Source of the DNA: Betaproteobacteria bacterium | GTDB taxonomy: Bacteria; Pseudomonadota; Gammaproteobacteria; Burkholderiales; SG8-41 | DNA length: 41,742 nt | NCBI GenBank assembly: GCA_029863175.1 | Contig: JAOTVX010000034.1 | Location: 1 to 41,742, forward strand | Reading direction: 5' to 3' | Shown here: one piece after another, positions 18,794-28,339 of the stretch | How the letters are laid out: each line of letters starts with the position of its first letter | Numbering within the stretch: the stretch's first letter is position 1 | Notes under the pieces: generated by a model | What the model was told of the DNA's origin: nothing | Database searches by the model: none | What the model saw: only the letters and a program-made list of their open reading frames with translations | Made by a program: the position numbers and the translations under genes

Positions 18794-20526
18794 GCTCGGC
18801 CGCTCGCCGCCGGGCGCCGTCGCTGCGGCTCCCGGCGTGGCGCTCGCGGCTGCTGCAGGCGCTGCTGGTTGCGTGCTTTGCCGCGCTTGCCGGGCGCACG
18901 CTCTACCTGCAGGGCCTGCACAACGACTTTTTGCAGCAAAAAGGCGAGTCTCGTTACACGCGTGTCGTCGATATCAGCGCCACGCGAGGACGGATCGTCG
19001 ACCGCAACGATGAGCCGCTGGCTGTCTCGACGCCGGTGGAGTCGGTAGCGGCGAGCCCGGCGGACGTCGACGCCACGCCGAGGCAGCTCGCTCGCCTGGC
19101 ACGCCTGCTCGGACTCAAGCGTTCCGAGTTGAAGCGTCGGCTAGCGGACACGCGGCGCGAGTTCGTCTACCTCAAGCGCCAGCTCGCGCCGGAGGATGCC
19201 GCGCGGGTGGTCGCGCAGGGCGTGCCCGGCGTTTTTCTGCAGCGTGAGTACCGCCGCTATTACCCGGCGGGCGAAGTGACCGCGCATCTCATCGGCTTCA
19301 CGGATGTCGACGACCGGGGACAGGAAGCGCTCGAGCTTGCATTCAATAAGGTGCTCGCGGGGCAGCCCGGCAGCCGGCGAGTGATCAAGGACCGTCTCGG
19401 TCAGATCGTGGAAGACGTCGAGATCATTCGCACGCCCCGGGACGGGAGCACGCTCAGACTGTCAATCGATGCCCGCATTCAGTACCTCGCCTATCGGGAA
19501 CTGAAATCAGCAGTGGTGGAGCACCGCGCCAAGGCCGCTGGCATCGTGGTGCTCGATGTCGAAACGGGGGAGGTGCTGGCGATGGCCAACGTGCCCTCAT
19601 TCAATCCCAACAATCGGGGCAAGCTCGACCCGCGGCGCACGCGCAACCGGGCCGTGACCGATCTGTTCGAACCGGGTTCGACCCTGAAGCCGTTCACGGT
19701 GGCCGCGGCGCTCGAGGCCGGCGCTGTGAAACCGGAAAGCGTGATCCAGACCGCGCCGGGACAGCTCGCGATCGGAAACAGGGTGATCCGCGACGCGCAC
19801 CCGCAGGGCGCGTTGACGGTGGCGCAGGTGATCCAAAAATCCTCCAACATCGGCACCGCCAAGATGGCGCTCGGTATGGAACCGGAGCGGCTATGGGCCC
19901 TGTTCAACGAGGTCGGTTTCGGCACTGCGCCGCGCTCGGGCTTCCCGGGCGAGGGATCGGGCAAGCTGCGCGCGCCCAGGACCTGGCGCCCGATCGAGCA
20001 GGCAACCATCTCCTACGGCCACGGCATTTCCGTATCGTTGCTGCAACTGGCGCGCGCCTATCTGATCTTTGCCACCGAGGGCGAACTCAGGCCACTGGCG
20101 CTGGTCAAGCGGCAACTGCCGCCAGAGTCGCGGCGCGTGATATCGCCCAAGACCGCGCGTCAGGTACGCCGGATGCTCGAAATGGTCGTGCAACCGGGCG
20201 GCACCGCAATCCGCGCGCAAATCGCCGGCTATCGCGTCGCTGGCAAGACAGGGACCAGCCACAAGCTCGCGGGTGGAAGCTACGCCGCGGACCGGTATAT
20301 ATCCAGTTTCGTCGGGTTTGCACCTGCATCGCGGCCCCGTCTCATCGTCGCGGTGATGCTGGACGAGCCCACCGCGGGCCAGCATTTCGGCGGCGTCGTG
20401 GCAGCGCCCGTCTTCGCGCGGGTCGTGGCCGGCGGGCTGCGACTGCTCGCGGTGGAATACGACGCGCCCGTGGACAACGTGGCCCTGCCGCCGGCGGACG
20501 GGCCCGTCATCAAGGAAGAAGTGTGA
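18790..20526 (+). CDS. ftsI: FtsI (PBP3), septal peptidoglycan transpeptidase
   Basis: Cross-links septal peptidoglycan together with FtsW. The 578-residue protein has an N-terminal membrane helix (about 20-38), a pedestal domain beginning with RGRIVDRNDEPLA, and the transpeptidase domain. The catalytic motifs are STLK (S297, K300), SSN (351-353) and KTG (486-488). The ATG at 18790 overlaps the ftsL stop and gives normal family length; the same frame is open upstream through ftsL but that part is not FtsI. Confidence 0.97.
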   Translation: MSSAARRRAPSLRLPAWRSRLLQALLVACFAALAGRTLYLQGLHNDFLQQKGESRYTRVVDISATRGRIVDRNDEPLAVSTPVESVAASPADVDATPRQLARLARLLGLKRSELKRRLADTRREFVYLKRQLAPEDAARVVAQGVPGVFLQREYRRYYPAGEVTAHLIGFTDVDDRGQEALELAFNKVLAGQPGSRRVIKDRLGQIVEDVEIIRTPRDGSTLRLSIDARIQYLAYRELKSAVVEHRAKAAGIVVLDVETGEVLAMANVPSFNPNNRGKLDPRRTRNRAVTDLFEPGSTLKPFTVAAALEAGAVKPESVIQTAPGQLAIGNRVIRDAHPQGALTVAQVIQKSSNIGTAKMALGMEPERLWALFNEVGFGTAPRSGFPGEGSGKLRAPRTWRPIEQATISYGHGISVSLLQLARAYLIFATEGELRPLALVKRQLPPESRRVISPKTARQVRRMLEMVVQPGGTAIRAQIAGYRVAGKTGTSHKLAGGSYAADRYISSFVGFAPASRPRLIVAVMLDEPTAGQHFGGVVAAPVFARVVAGGLRLLAVEYDAPVDNVALPPADGPVIKEEV

Positions 20527-20563
20527 ATAAAGGGGACAAGGAGCCCATACCGGGGATCGAGCA

Positions 20564-22138
20564 TTGAGACGTCGACACGCACCGGCCGGAGCCGTTGACT
20601 GGAAAGCGGTCGACGCGCTGGGCATTACCCGGCTTGCCTGCGACAGTCGTGCGGTGGGGTCCGGCGACACCTTCGTGGCGTACCCGGGATCCACGCGCGA
20701 TGGCCGTGCCTACATCACCGATGCGATCGCGCATGGCGCGGTTTCGGTGTTATGGGAGCGCAAGGGATTCAAATGGGACGCGCGCAGTGCGGTGTCGAAC
20801 CTGGCGGTGCCGAATCTGTGCCGGCACGTGGGAGAGATTGCAAGCCGCGTCTACTCGCAGCCAAGTCGCCGGCTGTGGGTCGTAGGCGTGACAGGAACCA
20901 ACGGGAAGACCACGTGCAGCCAGTGGGTCGCGCAGGCGCTGAGCGCCGCGGGGCGGCGCTGTGCCGTGCTCGGCACGCTCGGCTACGGCCTGCGTCCGCC
21001 GCTGCGGCCTATGGCGAACACCACGCCGGACGCCGTCTGGCTGCATTCGCAGCTTGCCGAGTTCGCGCGCCGCGGCGCGCAAGCCGTCAGCATGGAAGCA
21101 TCCTCGATCGGGCTCGATCAGGACCGGGTCGCCGGTGTCGAGTTCGACGTCGCGCTGTTCACGAACCTCTCGCGCGATCACCTGGAGTACCACCGCACGA
21201 TGCGCCGCTACGGCGAGGCGAAGGCAAAGCTCTTCGCCTGGGATTCGCTGCAGCACGCGGTCGTCAACCTCGACGACGATTTCGGTGTGAATCTCGCGGG
21301 ACGGATCCGGCGGCCGGGGCTCAAGGTGATCGGTTACGGGTTCGGTGGCGCGCGCGCCACGCGCGCGATCCGGGTTGCCGGTGGCGACGTGCGCACGGAC
21401 ACGAGCGGACTCAGCTTCAGCGTGAACACGCCATGGGGATCGGCGCAGGTCGTGAGCCCAGTGCTAGGCCGTTTCAACGCTTCCAATCTGCTGGGCACCC
21501 TAGCGGTACTCCTCGCGAGCGGCGTCACGTTGCGGCGCGCTGTTGCGGCGCTGGCGCGCCTGAAGCCGTTGCCGGGACGCATGCAGCGCGTCGGCGGCGG
21601 CGTGAAACCGCTGGTGGTCGTCGACTACGCGCACACGCCCGATGCCCTGGAAAAGGTGTTGCTTGCCCTGCGGGAGCTGCAACACCAGTCACGAGTCACG
21701 CGCAACGAGTCACGCTTGATCTGCGTATTCGGCTGCGGCGGCGACCGCGACCGCGGCAAGCGGCCGCAGATGGGCCGGATCGCCGTGCGTCTCGCCGACA
21801 GCGTGGTCGTCACTTCCGACAACCCGCGCAGCGAGGATCCGCACGCGATCATCGTGGACATCCTCGAGGGGGCGCGCCGCGGCAATCGCGAGTTCCGTGT
21901 CAACGTCGACCGCCGCGATGCCATCTGGGCCGCGATCGCCAGCGCGCAACGTGGCGATATCGTGCTCGTTGCGGGCAAGGGCCACGAGAACTTTCAGGAG
22001 TTCCGGGGTGTGAAGCACCCGTTCTCCGATGTAGCGGTGGCGCGGGAGGCGCTAGCAGCCTGTCGGCCTGGGTCTGGCGACAGCCTGCTTAAGGAATTTG
22101 TCGGGGCAGAGCCCGACAAATTCCTAGCGAAGCGATGA
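20564..22138 (+). CDS. murE: MurE, UDP-MurNAc-tripeptide synthetase (meso-DAP adding)
   Basis: Adds meso-diaminopimelate to UDP-MurNAc-L-Ala-D-Glu. The 524-residue product has the substrate loop CDSRAVGSGDTFVAYPG, the ATP loop VTGTNGKTT (109-117), and the DNPR motif (SDNPRSEDP) that selects meso-DAP over lysine. The start is TTG at 20564; no ATG or GTG alternative fits. Two oddities: a heptad array (21686-21713) encodes a loop QSRVTRNESRL before CVFGCGGDRD, and about 23 residues after the expected C-terminus (from CRPGSG) are encoded by two hairpins. The stop overlaps murF (ATGA). Confidence 0.95.
   Translation: MRRRHAPAGAVDWKAVDALGITRLACDSRAVGSGDTFVAYPGSTRDGRAYITDAIAHGAVSVLWERKGFKWDARSAVSNLAVPNLCRHVGEIASRVYSQPSRRLWVVGVTGTNGKTTCSQWVAQALSAAGRRCAVLGTLGYGLRPPLRPMANTTPDAVWLHSQLAEFARRGAQAVSMEASSIGLDQDRVAGVEFDVALFTNLSRDHLEYHRTMRRYGEAKAKLFAWDSLQHAVVNLDDDFGVNLAGRIRRPGLKVIGYGFGGARATRAIRVAGGDVRTDTSGLSFSVNTPWGSAQVVSPVLGRFNASNLLGTLAVLLASGVTLRRAVAALARLKPLPGRMQRVGGGVKPLVVVDYAHTPDALEKVLLALRELQHQSRVTRNESRLICVFGCGGDRDRGKRPQMGRIAVRLADSVVVTSDNPRSEDPHAIIVDILEGARRGNREFRVNVDRRDAIWAAIASAQRGDIVLVAGKGHENFQEFRGVKHPFSDVAVAREALAACRPGSGDSLLKEFVGAEPDKFLAKR
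21686..21713 (+). repeat. Heptad array inside murE
   Basis: Four in-register 7-bp units: CAGTCAC, GAGTCAC, GCGCAAC, GAGTCAC. They encode the segment between the helix LLALRELQ and the strand LICVFGCGG, a loop that is usually short and variable in MurE. Confidence 0.78.
22054..22125 (+). repeat. Two hairpins at the murE-murF junction
   Basis: The first is a 12-bp inverted repeat with one mismatch (AGCAGCCTGTCG 22054-22065, CGACAGCCTGCT 22078-22089). The second is a perfect 14-bp stem with a 6-nt loop (AGGAATTTGTCGGG 22092-22105, CCCGACAAATTCCT 22112-22125). Both lie in the C-terminal extension of murE and end 9 nt before the murF ATG. No U-tract follows, so a terminator is unlikely; they may modulate murF translation. 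Confidence 0.85.
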
Positions 22139-23565
22139 CGATGATGCATCTGTCGGAAGCGGCACGGGCAATCTCGGCGCAGCTGCGCGGGGAGGACCGC
22201 GCCTTCGAAGCCGTGAGCACCGACACGCGCGCACTCACGCCGCGCGCGCTGTTCGTGGCGCTCAAGGGCGAGCGTTTCGACGGTCATGATTTCCTGTTGC
22301 ATGCCGCGCAGCAGCAGGCAGCGGGTGCGCTCGTCCAGGATTCAGGATCGAGGACTCAGGGTACATCGGGCACATTGCCACTCCTGGTTGTCGGAGACAC
22401 GCGGCTCGCCTTGGGGCAGCTCGCGGCGTACTGGAGGAGCAAATTCTCACTACCGCTCGTCGCGCTCACGGGCAGCAACGGCAAGACCACGGTGAAGGAG
22501 ATGCTGGCCTCCATCCTGCGCGAGACGGTAATGGCCGACTCCCGAGTCGCGGACCCGGAATCCTGCGTTCTTGCCACGCGCGGAAACCTCAACAACGACA
22601 TCGGCATGCCCTTGACGCTGCTCGAGCTGCGGCCGGGCCACCGTTATGCGGTGGTCGAGATGGGCATGAATCACGCTGGCGAAATTCGCTACCTGACACG
22701 GCTCACCGCGCCGGACGTCGCGCTCGTGAACAACGTCGGACCGGCGCACATCGAGTTCTTAGGCTCCCTCGAGGCGATCGCACGCGCCAAGGGAGAAATA
22801 TTCGAGGGCCTTGGACCGGAGGGCACTGCGGTAATCAACGCGGATGATCGCCACGCGCCGATCCTGCGCGAGCTCGCGGCCGCGCGCAACCGGATCGAAT
22901 TCGGGCTGGAAAGCGAGGCGGCGGTGACGGCGGCGTACCAGCTGCGTTTCCTCGAAAGCGAAATCGTGCTCAGGACTCCGCTGGGCGAAGCGGCCGCGAT
23001 ACTCAAAGCGCCGGGCCTGCACAACGTGCGCAACGCGCTCGCCGCCAGTGCCGCCGCGGTCGCGCTGAAAGTGCCTGCGGCCACGATCGCAGCTGGGCTC
23101 GGCCGTTTCGCCGGTGTGAAGGGGCGGCTGCAGTACAAGGCGGCCGTGAACGCAGCGACGCTGATCGACGACACCTACAACGCGAACCCGGAGTCGGCAC
23201 GCGCGGCGATCGCCGTGCTCGGGCGGGCCCCCGGGGAGAAGTTGCTGGTGCTGGGAGACATGGGCGAGCTCGGCGCGGACGCGGCCGTGCTGCACGCCGA
23301 GATTGGAAGCACCGCCCGCGCGCTCGGCGTCGATCGCCTCTACACGCTGGGTGAGTTCTCGGCCCACGCGGCGCGTGCCTTCGGCTCGGGCGCCCGACAT
23401 TTTGACCGCCTCGAGGATCTGCTCGCCGAGGTCGAGAACCGGCTCGCGCCCGGGGTAAGCGTTCTCGTCAAAGGCTCACGCTTCATGCGCATGGAGCGGA
23501 TCGTCACGGCGTTTGCCCTGGACGGAGAGGCAACCGCGGGACAAGGGAAGGGGGCGCGAGCGTGA
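22135..23565 (+). CDS. murF: MurF, UDP-MurNAc-tripeptide-D-alanyl-D-alanine ligase
   Basis: Adds D-Ala-D-Ala to complete the UDP-MurNAc pentapeptide. The 476-residue protein has STDTRALTPRALFVAL, the ATP loop LTGSNGKTTVKEM, ATRGNLNNDIGMPLTLLEL, EMGMNHAGEI and the C-terminal VLVKGSRFMRMERIV. ATG overlaps the murE stop. Two internal segments are encoded by heptad arrays: QDSGSRTQG (22336-22363) and ADSRVADPESC (22537-22564). Both fall at loops that vary in the family, and the core motifs are intact. Confidence 0.95.
   Translation: MTMMHLSEAARAISAQLRGEDRAFEAVSTDTRALTPRALFVALKGERFDGHDFLLHAAQQQAAGALVQDSGSRTQGTSGTLPLLVVGDTRLALGQLAAYWRSKFSLPLVALTGSNGKTTVKEMLASILRETVMADSRVADPESCVLATRGNLNNDIGMPLTLLELRPGHRYAVVEMGMNHAGEIRYLTRLTAPDVALVNNVGPAHIEFLGSLEAIARAKGEIFEGLGPEGTAVINADDRHAPILRELAAARNRIEFGLESEAAVTAAYQLRFLESEIVLRTPLGEAAAILKAPGLHNVRNALAASAAAVALKVPAATIAAGLGRFAGVKGRLQYKAAVNAATLIDDTYNANPESARAAIAVLGRAPGEKLLVLGDMGELGADAAVLHAEIGSTARALGVDRLYTLGEFSAHAARAFGSGARHFDRLEDLLAEVENRLAPGVSVLVKGSRFMRMERIVTAFALDGEATAGQGKGARA
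22336..22363 (+). repeat. Heptad array 1 inside murF
   Basis: Units CAGGATT, CAGGATC, GAGGACT, CAGGGTA. They encode the loop before LPLLVVGDTRLALG. Confidence 0.72.
22537..22564 (+). repeat. Heptad array 2 inside murF
   Basis: Units GACTCCC, GAGTCGC, GGACCCG, GAATCCT. More diverged than the others. They encode the loop before VLATRGNLNND. Confidence 0.55.
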
Positions 23566-23629
23566 ACCACGCGACTCATGGTAGTGCTCTCCGCGCCGTT
23601 TTGCGCTTGCTTGCACCTGGAGGCGGCGA

Positions 23630-24715
23630 ATGCTTCTAGAGCTCGCCCAGTTCCTTGCCCGAGAGGTCCGCGCGTTCAACGTGTTCAATTACATTACGCT
23701 GCGCGCGGTCCTGGCGTGTCTCACCGCGCTCGTCATCTCCTTCGTCGTCGGACCGGCGATGATCCGCAAGCTCACGGCCTACAAGATCGGCCAGGCGGTG
23801 CGCGACGACGGGCCGCAGACACATCTCGCCAAAGCCGGGACGCCCACGATGGGCGGCGCGCTGATGCTGGTCGCGATCACAGCGACGGTACTGTTGTGGG
23901 CCGACCTCGGAAATCGCCTGGTATGGGTCGTGCTGTGGGTGACGATCGGTTTCGGTGCCATCGGCTGGGTGGATGACTACCGTAAGGTGGTGCGGCGCAA
24001 TCCCAAGGGGTTGCCGGCACGGTCCAAATTCGTGTTGCAGTCGATCGTAGGGCTGATTGCCGCCGGCTTCCTCGCCTTCTACACCAACCTGCCGGAGCAG
24101 ACGGTCTTCATCGTGCCCTTCTTCAAGGAGATCACCTATCCGCTCGGCGCGGTTGGCTTCATCGTGATGACCTACTTCGTGATCGTGGGCACGAGCAACG
24201 CGGTCAACCTCACCGACGGACTCGACGGGCTCGCGATCATGCCCACGGTGATGATCGGAGGCGCGCTCGGCATTTTCGCCTACGTCGCCGGCCACGCCGT
24301 GTTCTCCAAGTACCTGGGTTTCCCTTTCATCCCGGGCGCGGGCGAGCTGGCTGTCATCTGCGGCGCGATTGCGGGGGCGGGTCTCGCGTTTCTCTGGTTC
24401 AACGCCTATCCGGCGGAAGTATTCATGGGCGACGTGGGTGCCCTCGCGCTGGGCGCTGCGCTGGGAACCATCGCGGTCATTGTGAGGCAGGAGATCGTGC
24501 TGTTCATCATGGGCGGCGTCTTCGTGGTGGAGACGCTCTCGGTGATGCTCCAGGTGGCGTCGTTCAAGCTGACGGGCAAGCGCATTTTCCGCATGGCGCC
24601 GCTGCATCACCACTATGAATTGAAGGGCTGGAAGGAGAACCAGGTCGTCGTTCGTTTCTGGATCATCACGATGATGCTGGTGCTGGTTGGGCTTTCGACC
24701 CTGAAGCTGCGTTGA
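23630..24715 (+). CDS. mraY: MraY, phospho-MurNAc-pentapeptide translocase
   Basis: Transfers phospho-MurNAc-pentapeptide to undecaprenyl phosphate, forming lipid I. The 361-residue protein has ten predicted membrane helices and the catalytic motifs GWVDDYRK (DD pair), [21 protein letters not shown] and [13 protein letters not shown]. Starts 64 nt after murF with an upstream GGAGGCGG. The stop overlaps murD. Confidence 0.97.
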   Translation: MLLELAQFLAREVRAFNVFNYITLRAVLACLTALVISFVVGPAMIRKLTAYKIGQAVRDDGPQTHLAKAGTPTMGGALMLVAITATVLLWADLGNRLVWVVLWVTIGFGAIGWVDDYRKVVRRNPKGLPARSKFVLQSIVGLIAAGFLAFYTNLPEQTVFIVPFFKEITYPLGAVGFIVMTYFVIVGTSNAVNLTDGLDGLAIMPTVMIGGALGIFAYVAGHAVFSKYLGFPFIPGAGELAVICGAIAGAGLAFLWFNAYPAEVFMGDVGALALGAALGTIAVIVRQEIVLFIMGGVFVVETLSVMLQVASFKLTGKRIFRMAPLHHHYELKGWKENQVVVRFWIITMMLVLVGLSTLKLR

Positions 24716-26106
24716 ATGATTCTGTGGACTGGAGTGGACGAAAGGTGGTCGTGCTCGGGCTCGGTGATACGGGGCTATCGATGACGCGCTGGCTGGCGCG
24801 GCATGGCGCGCGGGTGCGGGTCGCGGACAGCCGTCCCGAGCCGCCGCACGCAGCGCAGCTCGCGCGCGAGCTGCCGCACGTCCCGCTCGTCACGGGCGTC
24901 TTCGGCGCCGAAACGTTCCGGGACGTCGATTGCATCGCGATCAGCCCTGGCATCGACCGTCGCGAGGCGCCGATCGCGCAGGCGTCCGGGCGGGGCGTGC
25001 CCCTCGTCGGGGACGTCGAGCTCTTCGCGCAGGCACTCCCGCACAGCACGGCTCGCAATGCACGGGTCCTGGCCATCACCGGCTCTAATGGCAAGAGCAC
25101 GGTCACCGCCATGGCGGGGGCCATTTGCCGCGCGGCAGGCCGCAACGCGATGGTCGCCGGAAACATCGGGCTGCCGGTCCTCGATGCGCTGGCCGATGTC
25201 GAAGGCGCCCCGGTCGCGCCGGACGTGTTCGTGATCGAACTGTCGAGCTTCCAGCTGGAAAGCACCGTGCATCTGACGCCGGACGCCGCGACAGTGCTCA
25301 ACCTCACGGAGGATCACCTCGACCGCTACGAAGGGATGGAAGATTACGCGGCCGCGAAGTCGCGCGTGTTCTTGGGCAACGGTGTCCAGATCCTCAACCG
25401 GGATGACCGCTGGAGCTCGAACATGGCACGTGCCGGGCGCACCATTTTCACGTTCGGGCTCTCCGCCCCGCGCGCGGAGTCGGAATGGGGTGTGACCGAG
25501 GAGCGCGGCGAGCGCTCGCTCGCCCATGGCCAGAATCGCCTGATGGCGCTCGCCGAACTTCCGCTCGCCGGGCTGCACAACGTCGCCAATGCCTTGGCCG
25601 CGCACGCGCTGACGCATGCGGTCGGGTTGCCCGATCAAGCGGCAGCGGACGCGCTACGCCAGTTCGAGGGGCTACCCAATCGCGTGCAACGCGTGGCGAA
25701 GTTCGCCGGCGTGACCTTCTACGACGACTCGAAAGGCACCAACGTGGGCGCGACCGTGGCGGCGCTCTCGGGCATGGGCCGGCCCGTCGTGCTGATCGCC
25801 GGCGGGGACGGAAAGGGACAGGATTTCAATCCGCTTGCGCCCGCAGTAGAGCGCCATGCGCGGGCCGTCGTCCTGATCGGGCGTGACGCCGACCGAATCG
25901 AGCGGGCCCTGAAGCGAACCGGCGTGCCGCTCGAGCATGCGCGCGACATGGAGCAGGCGGTGGCGGTGGCGCAGCGTGCCTCGCGGGCGGGCGATGCAGT
26001 GCTGCTCTCGCCGGCCTGCGCAAGCTTCGACATGTTCCGAAATTATCGGCATCGGGGCGAAGCCTTCGTGGCAGCGGTGCAAGCGCTCGCGCGGGAGGAA
26101 GGCTGA
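24712..26106 (+). CDS. murD: MurD, UDP-MurNAc-L-alanine-D-glutamate ligase
   Basis: Adds D-glutamate to UDP-MurNAc-L-Ala. The 464-residue protein has [18 protein letters not shown] (UDP-binding domain), ISPGID, the ATP loop [32 protein letters not shown] and [17 protein letters not shown]. The start is taken as the TTG at 24712, overlapping the mraY stop as TTGA; a GTG at 24724 is a possible alternative that removes four residues. Confidence 0.95.
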   Translation: MNDSVDWSGRKVVVLGLGDTGLSMTRWLARHGARVRVADSRPEPPHAAQLARELPHVPLVTGVFGAETFRDVDCIAISPGIDRREAPIAQASGRGVPLVGDVELFAQALPHSTARNARVLAITGSNGKSTVTAMAGAICRAAGRNAMVAGNIGLPVLDALADVEGAPVAPDVFVIELSSFQLESTVHLTPDAATVLNLTEDHLDRYEGMEDYAAAKSRVFLGNGVQILNRDDRWSSNMARAGRTIFTFGLSAPRAESEWGVTEERGERSLAHGQNRLMALAELPLAGLHNVANALAAHALTHAVGLPDQAAADALRQFEGLPNRVQRVAKFAGVTFYDDSKGTNVGATVAALSGMGRPVVLIAGGDGKGQDFNPLAPAVERHARAVVLIGRDADRIERALKRTGVPLEHARDMEQAVAVAQRASRAGDAVLLSPACASFDMFRNYRHRGEAFVAAVQALAREEG

Positions 26107-26108
26107 AC

Positions 26109-27269
26109 ATGCTTTACTCGGAAGCCAATGCCCGCTTGCCGGTCGCTGAGTACGACCAGACGCTCATGTGGATGACGGTGCTGTTGCTCGGGTTGGGTCT
26201 GGTGATGGTCTATTCCGCATCGATCGCGATCGCGGAGGCGAGCCGCGCGTTCGGACATCAGGCGAGCCATTACCTCGTGCGGCATGCGTTTTTCGTTGCT
26301 GCAGGCATTATGGCAGCGCTCGTCGCCTTCCAGGTCCCGCTGCGGCTGTGGCAGCAGGCGGCACCCTGGCTCTTCCTTGTTGGAGTGGTGCTTCTCGCGC
26401 TTGTGCTGCTGCCCGGCATCGGGCGCGAGGTGAATGGCAGCAAACGGTGGCTCTCACTTTACCTCGTGAATCTCCAGCCCTCCGAGTTCATGAAGCTCTT
26501 CGTGGTGCTCTATGCAGCGGATTACACCGTTCGCAAGGCCGCGCACATGGATAGTCTCCGCCGCGCTTTCCTGCCGATGCTGATGGTGATGCTGATCGTC
26601 GGCGGCTTGCTCCTCCGCGAGCCGGATTTCGGCGCGTTCGTCGTGATCACGGTGGTCGCGATGGGGATTCTCTTTCTTGGCGGTATGAACTGGAAGCTGT
26701 TCGCAGGGCTGGTGTTGTTGCTGCTGGCCGGCTTCGTACTGCTTATTCTCGGCTCGCCCTACCGGCTGCAGCGAGTGATCGGTTTTATGGACCCTTGGGC
26801 CGACCCCTATGGCACCGGCTATCAGCTCTCGCATGCGCTGATCGCCTTCGGGCGCGGCGAGTGGTTTGGCGTCGGCCTCGGGGCGAGCGTGGAAAAGCTC
26901 TTCTACCTGCCAGAGGCACACACCGATTTTCTGCTCGCCGTGATTGCCGAGGAACTGGGCTTTATGGGAGTGATCGCCATCGTGCTCGCTTTCGCTTGGA
27001 TCGTGATGCGCGCATTCGCGATCGGGCGGCGCGCGGCGCTGCTCGAGCGGCATTTCGCAGCACTGGTCGCCAACGGTATCGGGCTCTGGATCGGCGTGCA
27101 GGCGATCATCAACATCGGTGTCAACACCGGAATGCTGCCGACCAAGGGGCTCACGCTTCCGTTGCTGTCATTCGGCGGCAGCGCGATCACGGCCACCTGC
27201 TGCGCGATCGCTGTGCTGCTACGCGTCGATTGGGAAAACCGCCAGATCATGCGGGGCCATACCGTATGA
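26109..27269 (+). CDS. ftsW: FtsW, septal peptidoglycan glycosyltransferase (SEDS)
   Basis: Polymerises lipid II at the septum with FtsI. The 386-residue protein has about ten membrane helices and SEDS motifs: [71 protein letters not shown] and [16 protein letters not shown]. Starts 2 nt after murD; the stop overlaps murG (ATGA). Confidence 0.97.
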   Translation: MLYSEANARLPVAEYDQTLMWMTVLLLGLGLVMVYSASIAIAEASRAFGHQASHYLVRHAFFVAAGIMAALVAFQVPLRLWQQAAPWLFLVGVVLLALVLLPGIGREVNGSKRWLSLYLVNLQPSEFMKLFVVLYAADYTVRKAAHMDSLRRAFLPMLMVMLIVGGLLLREPDFGAFVVITVVAMGILFLGGMNWKLFAGLVLLLLAGFVLLILGSPYRLQRVIGFMDPWADPYGTGYQLSHALIAFGRGEWFGVGLGASVEKLFYLPEAHTDFLLAVIAEELGFMGVIAIVLAFAWIVMRAFAIGRRAALLERHFAALVANGIGLWIGVQAIINIGVNTGMLPTKGLTLPLLSFGGSAITATCCAIAVLLRVDWENRQIMRGHTV

Positions 27270-28339
27270 GCCGGACGATCATGATCATGGCGGGTGGCAC
27301 CGGCGGGCACATCTTCCCGGCCCTCGCGGTCGCGGAGTATCTGCGCGCCGAGGGCTGGAACATCGTCTGGATGGGCAGCCGGGCCGGGATGGAAGCAGCA
27401 CTGATCCCGCAACGCGGCTACGCGATGGCGTGGGTCCGGTTCTCGGGCGTGCGCGGCCGCAATGTGCTGCAGGCAGCGTTGCTGCCGGTGCAGCTGCTCA
27501 TCGCGTTCTGGCAATCCGTGCGCGCGATCTTTTCGCGCCGCCCGGACGTGGTGCTTGGCATGGGAGGCTACGTCTCGTTCCCCGGCGCAATGATGGCTGC
27601 GCTTTTCAATCGGCCGTTGGCGATTCACGAGCAGAATTCCGTGGCCGGCCTGGCCAACCGCGTCCTGGCGAAGCTCGCCGATCGGGTGCTCACCACCTTT
27701 CCCGAGGCCTTTGGCGAGGCGACCGCAGTAATCATCACCGGAAATCCGGTGCGGGCGGAGATTGTAGCCATGGCGCCGCCGGAGAACCGCTACCGGGCAC
27801 GGGGCGGGCGGCTGAGACTCCTGGTCGTGGGGGGCAGCCAGGGAGCGCGCGTGCTCAATACAGCAGTACCCGCTGCGCTGGCACTCGTGCCCGAGCATGC
27901 GCGCCCGCGGGTCCTGCACCAAGCCGGGGGTACACATGAGGAGACAGTCCGCCGCGGCTACGAGAAGCGCGGTATCGACGCTGACGTGACGGCTTTCATC
28001 GATGACATCGCGGCGCGCTACGCCGAATCCGATCTCGTCATTTGCCGGGCCGGCGCCACCACCATCGCCGAGATCGCGGCGGCGGGAGTGGCTTCGGTGC
28101 TGGTGCCCTATCCCTATGCGGTGGATGACCACCAGACCATCAACGCACGGTTTCTTGCCGACCGCGGCGCTGCCCTGCTGATTGCCCAGGCGGAATTCAC
28201 GCCGCAGCGGCTTGCCGAGGTGCTCGTGGGTACGACGCGTGAGCGGCTGCTCGCCATGGCGCAGCAAGCGCGCGCCGTAGGTAAAACCGATGCCACGCGC
28301 GCCGTCGCGAAAGTCTGTGCGGAGCTGGCGGCACGATGA
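27266..28339 (+). CDS. murG: MurG, lipid II-forming GlcNAc transferase
   Basis: Adds GlcNAc to lipid I on the inner leaflet. The 357-residue product shows [19 protein letters not shown] at the N-terminus, [44 protein letters not shown] and the UDP-GlcNAc site [15 protein letters not shown]. The ATG at 27266 overlaps the ftsW stop. The reading frame is open far upstream through ftsW, but that part is a shadow. Confidence 0.97.
   Translation: MSRTIMIMAGGTGGHIFPALAVAEYLRAEGWNIVWMGSRAGMEAALIPQRGYAMAWVRFSGVRGRNVLQAALLPVQLLIAFWQSVRAIFSRRPDVVLGMGGYVSFPGAMMAALFNRPLAIHEQNSVAGLANRVLAKLADRVLTTFPEAFGEATAVIITGNPVRAEIVAMAPPENRYRARGGRLRLLVVGGSQGARVLNTAVPAALALVPEHARPRVLHQAGGTHEETVRRGYEKRGIDADVTAFIDDIAARYAESDLVICRAGATTIAEIAAAGVASVLVPYPYAVDDHQTINARFLADRGAALLIAQAEFTPQRLAEVLVGTTRERLLAMAQQARAVGKTDATRAVAKVCAELAAR

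Noticed and set aside
20752..22092. 446-codon open frame on the plus strand within murE
   Set aside because: Out-of-frame shadow of murE caused by high GC; no protein-like pattern.
26903..28267. 454-codon minus-strand open frame across ftsW and murG
   Set aside because: Antisense shadow of two intact genes with ATGA coupling on the plus strand.
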